In this document: in pieces, positions 1 to 4,897 of the stretch
How positions within the stretch are numbered: position 1 is the stretch's first letter
How the letters are laid out: every line of letters starts with the position of its first letter
The notes under the pieces: model-generated
What the model saw: the letters and a program-made list of their open reading frames with translations, nothing else
What the model was told of the DNA's origin: nothing
Database searches by the model: none
Assembly (NCBI GenBank): GCA_934623455.1
Contig: CAKTVK010000123.1
Location: forward strand, 1-5,695
Source of the DNA: an uncultured Eggerthellaceae bacterium
GTDB taxonomy: Bacteria > Actinomycetota > Coriobacteriia > Coriobacteriales > Eggerthellaceae
Length of the DNA stretch: 5,695 nucleotides
Reading direction: 5' to 3'
Made by a program: the position numbers and the translations under genes

Positions 1-692
1 ATCGCGTCAAGCGCGCGTTGCTGCTTGTCATTGAGAGTCTGTTTCTCCACATCAACGCGAAAAATCGACGAATCCTGATCCGCAAGCCCGCGAAAATGGC
101 GCCGATGCTCCACTACCACAACGCCTTTTTTCTCCAGCGCGGTTAGGCATGACGAAACCGAACCATATTCAGCCGTGAGCTCGCTTACGCGCACGTCGCC
201 GCGACGCACCGCCGCAAGCACGGCTTCCTGCTTATATGAGCCTTTACGCGGCACGAAACCTTCCGCATGCGGCCCAAGCGTAGCCCACCGGTCATCGACT
301 TCGCCCACGGCAGGCTGCTCAAGAACCCACGCGCCACCGCGATGAATCACGCGGGGCACGCCACCGGGGGGCGTGAACAAACGAACGCACGACGAAAGCG
401 GCGCAATGTAATAATGCGCCATGAACTGGGCGCATGCCGCGCCATCCCTATCGAAGAACGGCTCGGAAGCAACTTCGAATATCTCTTTGATTTTCGCGCG
501 CTCAAGTTCTTGGGCGCGCTCGTCGGAATCGTCGAACGTATCCAACACAAAGCCAAGGGCGCGCCGTGGCCCAAAAGGAACCACCACGGCACGCCCCACT
601 AAATCAAGCTGTTCTATCGCAGGGGGAACGGCGTAAGTGAACGCCGCATCCAGCGATTGCGTTGGTATGTCAAGAACAACAGATGCAAGCAA
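1..692 (-). CDS. priA: Primosomal protein N' (PriA), N-terminal part; runs off the left edge
   Basis: PriA is the superfamily 2 DNA helicase that recognises stalled or collapsed replication forks and reloads the replisome. About 230 residues are visible. Residues 1-105 match the 3'-DNA-end-binding domain: an opening VVLDIPTQSLDAAFTYAVP, then VVVPFGPRRALGFV, then the conserved HYYIAPLSSCVRLFTPPG. Residues about 145-200 look like the winged-helix domain. LNDKQQRALDA (220-230) is the Q-motif entry to the helicase core; the Walker A motif and zinc-binding cysteines lie beyond the edge. I chose the TTG start at 692-690 because the metK stop (707-705) is in the same frame only four codons upstream, no ATG or GTG lies nearer, and AGGA sits 10 nt before it. 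The 12-nt gap after metK implies one operon and possible translational coupling. Identity is recognised from family motifs; the start is an inference. Confidence 0.93.
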   Translation of the reverse strand, partial: MLASVVLDIPTQSLDAAFTYAVPPAIEQLDLVGRAVVVPFGPRRALGFVLDTFDDSDERAQELERAKIKEIFEVASEPFFDRDGAACAQFMAHYYIAPLSSCVRLFTPPGGVPRVIHRGGAWVLEQPAVGEVDDRWATLGPHAEGFVPRKGSYKQEAVLAAVRRGDVRVSELTAEYGSVSSCLTALEKKGVVVVEHRRHFRGLADQDSSIFRVDVEKQTLNDKQQRALDA

Positions 693-704
693 AGCAGCGA
701 AATC

Positions 705-1964
705 CTACAGCCCCGCCGCTTGGCGCAGCTCGTTAACGCGATTCGTATTCTCCCAGGTAAACTCAGGAAGCTCGCGACCAAAGTGGCCGTATGCGGCAGT
801 CTTGCGATAGATGGGACGACGCAAGTCAAGCTCGCGGATGATGGCGCCCGGGCGCAAGTCGAAGACTTCGGCCACAGCTTTTTCAATCACGGGAGTATCC
901 ACGTGATTTGTGCCGAACGTGTCCACCATAATGGAAATCGGGTGCGCCACGCCAATTGCGTAAGCAATCTGCACTTCGCAGCGATCCGCCAGTCCAGCAG
1001 CAACCACGTTTTTCGCGACCCAGCGCGCGGCATATGCGGCCGAGCGGTCAACCTTCGTGCAATCCTTGCCCGAGAACGCACCGCCGCCATGACGACCCAT
1101 GCCGCCATACGTGTCAACAATAATCTTGCGACCCGTCAAACCGGAGTCACCCATGGGTCCGCCCACAACGAAACGTCCCGTAGGATTCACGTAAATCTCC
1201 AGGTCATCGGCAACTTTGACGCCTTCTTCCTGGAACACGGGCTTGATTACATGCGCTACCAAATCATCATAGATTTGGCCAACTTCAACTTCTTCAGCAT
1301 GTTGCGTGGAAACAAGCACTTTCTCCACCTGCGTGGGCTTGCCGTCGATGTAGCGCACGGAAACCTGCGTCTTTCCATCGGGACGCAGATACGGAAGCGT
1401 GCCATCCTTGCGAACGCTGGTCAGGCGCTCTGCCAAGCGATGCGCCAGGTAGATAGGCATCGGCATGAGCGTGCTCGTTTCGTTGCAAGCATAGCCGAAT
1501 ACCATGCCCTGGTCGCCCGCGCCCACTTTGTCGATGTCATCCACGCTTTCGCCGCGCTGAGCCTCGTAGGACTCATCGACGCCCATGGCAATGTCGGCAG
1601 ATTGCTCGTGGATTGCATTGATAACGCCGCAGGTATCGCAATCAAAGCCGTACTTCGCGCGGTCGTAGCCGATCTCGCGGATGGTATCGCGCACGATTTG
1701 CTGCACGTCAACGTATGCTTCCGTGCGAATTTCGCCCGTTACCACCACAAGACCTGTGGAAGTCATGGTCTCGCAGGCGCAACGCACGTTGTCCACGTCG
1801 GCCGGAACGCCCGTAGGCGAAACATAGCCAGCTTTCTGAAGCTCGATTTCCTTTGCCAGAATGGCATCCAAGATAGCATCAGAAACCTGATCGCAAATCT
1901 TGTCAGGATGACCTTCAGTCACCGACTCCGACGTGAAAAGATAAGATGAGTGTTCTTCAGACAT
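705..1964 (-). CDS. metK: S-adenosylmethionine synthetase (methionine adenosyltransferase), 419 aa
   Basis: MetK makes S-adenosylmethionine from methionine and ATP in the cytosol, releasing phosphate and pyrophosphate. Both family signatures are visible: GAGDQG at 148-153 (followed by MVFGYACNET) and GGGAFSGKD at 293-301. Also present are GHPDK at 18-22 with the active-site His19 and Asp21, NPTGRFVVGGPMGDSGLTGRK at 260-280, and the C-terminal AAYGHFGRE. The position after GKD is Cys302 where Pro is usual, a mild variation. The protein is about 35 residues longer than the E. coli enzyme; part is a 15-20 residue insertion around 41-58, between the first helix and the RCACET strand. The ATG at 1964 is preceded by a strong AAGGAGGT 7 nt away. 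An in-frame upstream ATG at 2093 is rejected because the extra 43 codons translate the riboswitch. priA follows after 12 nt. Expression is probably SAM-repressed through the leader. Confidence 0.98.
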   Translation of the reverse strand: MSEEHSSYLFTSESVTEGHPDKICDQVSDAILDAILAKEIELQKAGYVSPTGVPADVDNVRCACETMTSTGLVVVTGEIRTEAYVDVQQIVRDTIREIGYDRAKYGFDCDTCGVINAIHEQSADIAMGVDESYEAQRGESVDDIDKVGAGDQGMVFGYACNETSTLMPMPIYLAHRLAERLTSVRKDGTLPYLRPDGKTQVSVRYIDGKPTQVEKVLVSTQHAEEVEVGQIYDDLVAHVIKPVFQEEGVKVADDLEIYVNPTGRFVVGGPMGDSGLTGRKIIVDTYGGMGRHGGGAFSGKDCTKVDRSAAYAARWVAKNVVAAGLADRCEVQIAYAIGVAHPISIMVDTFGTNHVDTPVIEKAVAEVFDLRPGAIIRELDLRRPIYRKTAAYGHFGRELPEFTWENTNRVNELRQAAGL

Positions 1965-1970
1965 GAGAAT

Positions 1971-1978
1971 ACCTCCTT
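1971..1978 (-). promoter_or_regulatory. metK Shine-Dalgarno, within the riboswitch closing helix
   Basis: On the minus strand AAGGAGGT lies 7 nt before the metK ATG. It fixes the start codon. Its GGA (1976-1974) is complementary to UCC at 2073-2071, the 5' foot of the riboswitch, so it can be masked when helix P1 forms. Confidence 0.85.
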
Positions 1979-2073
1979 CATCGGTGTTGGCCGGACCACC
2001 ATAGCACGTCAGACGCGCCTGGTTGGTGTCGGGATCGCTGAGCCAACTCTCTCCCCCGACTCTGGATAACGGA
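1971..2073 (-). promoter_or_regulatory. SAM riboswitch (SAM-I / SAM-IV superfamily) in the metK leader, translational type
   Basis: The metK leader reads like a SAM-I-family aptamer. Reading 5' to 3' on the minus strand: UUAUC (2069-2065) can pair with GAUGA (1982-1978) as P1. It is followed by the AGAG junction. A six-pair stem GUCGGG/CCCGAC then leads into a kink-turn-like GGA...CGA and a GAG/CUC stem with loop AGUUGG, matching the SAM-I P2 pattern GGA-GGG-ACUGG-CCC-GAUGA. Downstream GUGCUA resembles the J3/4 segment GGUGCUAAUU, whose GCUA pairs with loop UGGC in a pseudoknot. P1 extends past one G/A mismatch so that UCC (2073-2071) pairs with GGA (1976-1974) of the Shine-Dalgarno. There is no U-tract terminator, so SAM binding should block ribosome access. 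J2/3 departs from canonical GGCAACC, and GUUGG could alternatively pair with either of two CCAAC segments, so the subclass (SAM-I, SAM-IV or the SAM-I/IV variant) is uncertain. The fold is by eye; the placement before metK agrees with known biology. Confidence 0.78.
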
Positions 2074-2074
2074 T

Positions 2075-2094
2075 GTTGCGTTTTCGAACGCAAC
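2075..2094 (-). repeat. Perfect 8-bp hairpin abutting the riboswitch
   Basis: GTTGCGTT and AACGCAAC form a perfect 8-bp stem with a 4-nt loop (CGAA on the minus strand, UUCG on the plus strand). It ends one base before riboswitch helix P1. No U-tract follows on either strand, so an intrinsic terminator is unlikely. It may be a 5' leader stem that helps the aptamer fold or protects the mRNA end; the role is inferred. Confidence 0.5.
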
Positions 2095-2104
2095 TCTATA
2101 GTTT

Positions 2105-2125
2105 CAGCATGATACCACCATGCTG
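2105..2125. promoter_or_regulatory. Hyphenated dyad CAGCATG-N7-CATGCTG, operator candidate in the metK promoter region
   Basis: Two perfect 7-bp arms are separated by 7 bp, the geometry of a dimeric repressor site. A TATCAT resembling a -10 box (minus strand, 2114-2109) lies inside the dyad and would start transcription near 2101, just ahead of the leader hairpin. The matching -35 is poor (TTAAAG or similar). A second regulatory layer on metK is possible but unproven. Confidence 0.3.
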
Positions 2126-2201
2126 CACAACTTTAATGACAATTTGGTGACATAGTACACATTGGGTACAAAATTCAGGCGAAGGCGACGGGAACGCAAA
2201 C

Positions 2202-2228
2202 GGCGCACTTCGGCGCTCGCAGTGCGCC
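2202..2228. terminator. GC-rich hairpin, weak terminator candidate
   Basis: GGCGCACT (2202-2209) and AGTGCGCC (2221-2228) form a perfect 8-bp stem around an 11-nt loop. On the minus strand it is followed by GTTTGCGTT, only a weak U-rich tract, so it could end transcription coming from the nucleotidyltransferase gene before metK. It lacks a proper U-run. Confidence 0.3.
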
Positions 2229-2257
2229 CCGGCGCCACACAGGCGGCTCAGATTCTC

Positions 2258-2291
2258 ATCCGCGCCCTGGCTCTGTATCCGCGCCCTGGCT
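2258..2291. repeat. Direct repeat of 15 bp with 19-bp period
   Basis: ATCCGCGCCCTGGCT occurs exactly twice, at 2258-2272 and 2277-2291, separated by CTGT. Two perfect 15-mers in tandem are unlikely by chance in a short spacer and point to slippage or duplication in non-coding DNA. No function is evident. Confidence 0.7.
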
Positions 2292-2319
2292 TCGCCGCCC
2301 CCCCCTCGCCGCCAGCAAT

Positions 2320-2354
2320 TTGTTGACAAATTACCCCACCTTTTGTCAACAATT
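2320..2354 (-). repeat. 35-bp palindromic element, copy 1
   Basis: Arms TTGTTGACAAA (2320-2330) and TTTGTCAACAA (2342-2352) form an 11-bp inverted repeat around the 11-nt asymmetric centre TTACCCCACCT. The whole 35 bp is exactly the reverse complement of 4863-4897. The minus strand is the sense matching copy 2: it then lies 105 bp past the nucleotidyltransferase stop, with AGGTGGGGTAA in the loop. No gene starts after this copy and there is no U-tract. It could be a dispersed REP/MITE-like palindrome, a binding site for a dimeric protein, or an mRNA 3'-end stabiliser. The repeat is directly visible; its role is unknown. Confidence 0.85.
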
Positions 2355-2439
2355 CGTACGCGTTCGCTACGATGCGCTGGTGCTGTGCGCGGGCGGCGCA
2401 AGCTCGTTGTACCCGCGCCCGTAACTTTGGTTTCGCCGC

Positions 2440-2458
2440 CGCGCTTTACTTCAGCGCG
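2440..2458 (-). terminator. Hairpin directly after the nucleotidyltransferase stop, weak terminator candidate
   Basis: CGCGCT and AGCGCG form a 6-bp stem with a 7-nt loop, starting at the base after the stop codon on the minus strand. No U-run follows (the next bases are GCGGCG), so it is not a classical intrinsic terminator. It could pause RNA polymerase or protect the transcript end. Confidence 0.25.
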
Positions 2459-3250
2459 CTACACCCGGTAACGCGGGTCAATCTCTTGCAACTCGGCAAA
2501 CGAGTCGATTTCTGCCACGTCATCGAACGTGCAAGCCTCGACCGCAATATCATAACGGGCATTGCGCAGAACGCACGGCACGTCATCCCAGAAACGCTGC
2601 TTGTTCTCATCGTTTTCGTCAAAGCATTCAGGCAGGTCAACGGCAAGTTTTGCACCATCTTCGGCAGTCCAGTAACTAATACCGTACATGTGGTTCGTGT
2701 TCTTGCCGCCCTTATGCAAGTCCACAACACGACCGTTTTCCACATCAAGGCACCAGTCGGGCGTCTCTTCAACCGGCACGCCCATATAGCAGGATTGGAA
2801 GCGGTACTTTTTGAGCAGCGCGGGATTGCTTAGAAAAAGATCGCTCTCGAACACATACGCATTCTGGAAAAGATTGCGCGCGACGCACGCCGAGGAAATG
2901 TTGTTCGTGGAATCGTAGATTGGATTTTCCAGCAATGTAACAGTCGGATAATCGTCAAGCAGCAACCGGAACTGTTCCTTCAAATATCCCGTCACAATGT
3001 AGATTTCTGTGACATCAATCGCCAAAAGTGCATCAAGGATAGTCTCGATGATACGCTTTCCATTAACGTTGACCAGGGGTTTTGGAGTATTGATGGTAAT
3101 AGGCAACATGCGGCTGCCAAAACCGCTTGCCAAAAGCACCGCGCGTTTCGCACGATACGGCTCAAGCGCCTGCAAATCATCGGGGGTCGCCGTGCCGTTT
3201 TCGTACTTTTCTTCGAGCAAGCGAAACTGCTGTTCGCTCAATGATTCCAT
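2459..3250 (-). CDS. LicC-like nucleotidyltransferase (phosphocholine/2-aminoethylphosphonate cytidylyltransferase type), 263 aa
   Basis: This is a GT-A-fold nucleotidyltransferase that would transfer an NMP, probably CMP, to a phosphorylated small molecule in the cytosol. AVLLASGFGSRM (37-48) carries the G-x-G-x-R nucleotide loop, followed by TPKPLV (55-60), Glu69, TGYLKEQF (87-94), the NN pair in DSTNNISS (113-120), and the metal-binding Asp in VFESDLFL (133-140). FWDDVP (220-225) and EIDSFAEL (247-254) resemble the C-terminal motifs of LicC. The family includes LicC (phosphocholine, cell-surface choline decoration) and PntC-like enzymes (2-aminoethylphosphonate); the substrate cannot be decided here. 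About 35 helical, charged residues precede the catalytic domain, longer than in LicC. The start is set by AAGGA 6 nt upstream. It is divergent from the ATP-grasp gene at 3407, and no kinase or transporter partner is in the window. Confidence 0.85.
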   Translation of the reverse strand: MESLSEQQFRLLEEKYENGTATPDDLQALEPYRAKRAVLLASGFGSRMLPITINTPKPLVNVNGKRIIETILDALLAIDVTEIYIVTGYLKEQFRLLLDDYPTVTLLENPIYDSTNNISSACVARNLFQNAYVFESDLFLSNPALLKKYRFQSCYMGVPVEETPDWCLDVENGRVVDLHKGGKNTNHMYGISYWTAEDGAKLAVDLPECFDENDENKQRFWDDVPCVLRNARYDIAVEACTFDDVAEIDSFAELQEIDPRYRV

Positions 3251-3280
3251 GCCAATTCCTTCCGTTCGCGAAACTTGCTT

Positions 3281-3310
3281 ATCCTACGCCTTTTGCTAAG
3301 TACCTGTAAA
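3281..3310 (-). promoter_or_regulatory. Candidate sigma-70-type promoter for the nucleotidyltransferase gene
   Basis: On the minus strand, TTTACA (3310-3305, five of six matches to TTGACA) is followed after 18 bp by TAGGAT (3286-3281, four of six matches to TATAAT). Transcription would begin near 3274, giving a short leader that keeps the AAGGA site at 3261-3257. The -35 sits inside the small palindrome CTGTAAACAG (3304-3313), which could be an operator. For the divergent gene only an isolated -10-like TAAAAT at 3343-3348 is seen, without a good -35. Confidence 0.35.
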
Positions 3311-3406
3311 CAGTTTGTTCCGCAAAGCGTCTGTTTTTACCCTAAAATGAACCGAAACAACAAATCGAAGCAATGCATGTCCAAAGCAAAAACAAAGGAG
3401 CTTTTC

Positions 3407-4864
3407 ATGGCAACGAATGCTCAGCTCACCGATGAGTATCTTCAGATAATCGCCGACCTTAACGGCGATATTGAAGGTCGTAAAATCGCAGCAGAATATA
3501 TGGAAAACAGCACGGCGATCGTGCACCATCAACATGTGGCGTGCAGCTATCTGCCGCGCCTGTTCAACCGCGAAACGTACGACATCATGAAAGAAACGTC
3601 GGAAACGGCGCATCGCATTCTGTGCAAAGTTATCCAGCGCTATTTAGACGACCCCGCGTATCGCGACGTATTCGATTTCGACCCGCGTCTGGTTGAACTT
3701 ATCTTGCTGCCGCGCGGCTACGATGATCTGCTGCCGTTTGCACGCGTCGATACGTTCTTGAACGAAGAAACCGGCGAAGTACGCTTCTGCGAATTCAATG
3801 GCGACGGTTCATCTGGTATGAACGAGAACCGCGAAATCACGCTTTCCGTGGCGCGCACTCCTGCGTTCAGGGAGTTTATCGCGCATGGGCATCACATTGA
3901 GGCGTGCGAACTGTTCGGCAATTGGATTCACCGGTTCATTGACATCTATGAGCGCTCCGAAAACTGCGTTGCACACCCGCATTTCGCCATTTGCGACTAT
4001 CTGGAAAACGGCGTAGTTGATGAGTTTCACCTGTTCGCCGACCAGTTTACGCGAAAAGGATACCCGTGCGTGGTGGCTGACGTGCGCGAGTTGCAATTCG
4101 ACGGCGAAACTCTTACCGACAGCAAAGGCAACCGCATTGACGCCATTTGGCGCCGCTGCGTGACGAACGACGTGATTGAGCATTGGGACGAATCGCAGCA
4201 GCTCATCAATGCCGTGCGCGCCGGCAAAGTAACGCTCATCGGCAGCTTCGCAGGACACGTTGTGCACGACAAGCAGATTTTCAGCGCTCTGTACGACCCG
4301 CGCACCCAAGCATTTTTGACGGATGAGGAAAACGAGTTCGTGAAGCGCACCGTGCCGCTGACCACGTTTTTGGATAGCGAGCACATCGATTTGGCTGAAG
4401 TGCGCGCAAACAAAGATGCATGGATCATCAAGCCCACCGATGCGTACGGCGCCCAAGACGTGTATGCTGGCTGCGCGCAAACGCAGCAGCGCTGGGAAGA
4501 GCTGGTGGACCAGTTCGCGAATGGCGCAGCAGGACACCCCTTCATTGTGCAAAGCTACATTACGCCATACAAAACGCTCACATTGCCGCCCGAGAGCACG
4601 GCCGATTTGGAAGCGGGCAAAACAGAAGCCATACCCGAGCTCTACAACAACCTGAACGGCCTGTACCTCTATAACGGCCAGTTCATGGGCGTGTTCAGTC
4701 GCCTGGGACCGCTGCCCACCATCTCGAAGGACATGAAGGGCATCACCACCGCGACCATCTGGGTTGATTGCGGCGATATCTTCGCGCCTGAACCGCCTGC
4801 ATCTGTTGCGACAGCCGCCGCTGCTGAAGCACAAGGGTGCGGCTGCGATGGCAGCTGCTGCTAA
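3407..4864 (+). CDS. Glutathionylspermidine-synthase-like ATP-grasp ligase with Cys-rich C-terminal tail, 485 aa
   Basis: This is a probable ATP-dependent carboxylate-amine ligase related to the synthetase domain of glutathionylspermidine synthase; the true substrates are unknown. Family-like motifs appear in order: LLPFARVDTFLNEETGEVRF then CEFNGDGSSGMNE (about 108-140), IDAIWRRCVTND (244-255), VVHDKQIFSAL (285-295, first ATP-site Lys), LTDEENEFVKRTVP (304-317), WIIKPTDAYGAQDVYAG (339-355, second ATP-site Lys and the small-residue loop), FIVQSYITPYKT (379-390) and LNGLYLYNGQFMGVFSRLG (416-434). No amidase domain is fused, unlike bifunctional E. coli GspS. The last 25 residues are an Ala-rich linker ending in GCGCDGSCC, four Cys in nine residues. 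The ATG at 3407 follows AAAGGAG by 6 nt; the 44 upstream in-frame codons are non-coding in character. Its stop overlaps the 35-bp element, and no terminator separates it from the membrane-protein gene, so the two are probably co-transcribed. Confidence 0.82.
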   Translation: MATNAQLTDEYLQIIADLNGDIEGRKIAAEYMENSTAIVHHQHVACSYLPRLFNRETYDIMKETSETAHRILCKVIQRYLDDPAYRDVFDFDPRLVELILLPRGYDDLLPFARVDTFLNEETGEVRFCEFNGDGSSGMNENREITLSVARTPAFREFIAHGHHIEACELFGNWIHRFIDIYERSENCVAHPHFAICDYLENGVVDEFHLFADQFTRKGYPCVVADVRELQFDGETLTDSKGNRIDAIWRRCVTNDVIEHWDESQQLINAVRAGKVTLIGSFAGHVVHDKQIFSALYDPRTQAFLTDEENEFVKRTVPLTTFLDSEHIDLAEVRANKDAWIIKPTDAYGAQDVYAGCAQTQQRWEELVDQFANGAAGHPFIVQSYITPYKTLTLPPESTADLEAGKTEAIPELYNNLNGLYLYNGQFMGVFSRLGPLPTISKDMKGITTATIWVDCGDIFAPEPPASVATAAAAEAQGCGCDGSCC

Positions 4865-4897
4865 TTGTTGACAAAAGGTGGGGTAATTTGTCAACAA
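4863..4897 (+). repeat. 35-bp palindromic element, copy 2, bridging a stop codon and a start codon
   Basis: This is the exact inverted counterpart of 2320-2354. Arms TTGTTGACAAA (4865-4875) and TTTGTCAACAA (4887-4897) pair around AGGTGGGGTAA; here A4864-T4898 adds a twelfth pair. The ligase stop TAA (4862-4864) and the next ATG (4897-4899) sit at the two feet. The loop shows the only SD-like sequence, AGGTGGGG, 13 nt before the ATG. As RNA this would hold the start codon in the stem base and expose the SD in the loop, a plausible arrangement for translational coupling or control. The role is inferred. Confidence 0.85.

Larger units (their letters stand above)
2095..2458. other. Gene-free region between metK leader and nucleotidyltransferase gene
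   Basis: I see no credible gene on either strand here. Open frames crossing it (for example minus 2401-2096) have low-complexity Arg/Ala/Ser-rich translations. The stretch carries the metK promoter and the 3' end of the nucleotidyltransferase transcript. Its contents are the 2105-2125 dyad, a GC-rich hairpin at 2202-2228, a 19-bp-period direct repeat at 2258-2291, the 35-bp palindromic element at 2320-2354 and a hairpin at 2440-2458. Several consecutive C residues occur near 2298-2305. The repeat content suggests a site where small elements have accumulated. Confidence 0.6.

Noticed and set aside
657..1949. Long plus-strand open frame (430 codons) opposite metK
   Set aside because: It is the antisense shadow of metK, whose motifs are unmistakable. 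The translation is His/Ala/Arg-rich with no domain and no SD.
1965..2093. 43-codon N-terminal extension of metK from an ATG at 2093
   Set aside because: It would translate the riboswitch; MetK homologues begin at the 1964 ATG, which has a strong SD.
2142..2170. Plus-strand promoter-like TTGGTG-N17-TACAAA
   Set aside because: Weak -35 match, and no plus-strand gene follows before the antisense region of the nucleotidyltransferase.
2320..2354. Palindromic element as an intrinsic terminator
   Set aside because: The stem is AU-rich and neither orientation is followed by a U-run. In copy 2 the downstream sequence is coding.
2320..2354. TTGACA and TGTCAA within the element as promoter -35 boxes
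   Set aside because: No acceptable -10 lies 16-18 bp downstream in either direction; the hexamer similarity comes from the arm sequence.
2096..2401. Minus-strand open frame in the intergenic region, containing the peptide IVDKRWGNLST
   Set aside because: The same peptide arises from copy 2 of the 35-bp element near 4867-4896, so it is a repeat artefact. The rest is low-complexity and ends in the metK promoter region.
2372..2833. Plus-strand open frame opposite the nucleotidyltransferase
   Set aside because: Lies antisense to conserved motifs of the nucleotidyltransferase and shows no domain or convincing SD.
3275..3406. 44-codon N-terminal extension of the ATP-grasp protein
   Set aside because: No SD at 3275, and it overlaps the divergent promoter region; the ATG at 3407 has AAAGGAG at good spacing.
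3809..4897. Long minus-strand open frame (362 codons) opposite the ATP-grasp gene
   Set aside because: Antisense shadow of a gene with clear family motifs; it begins inside the palindromic element and has no recognisable domain.
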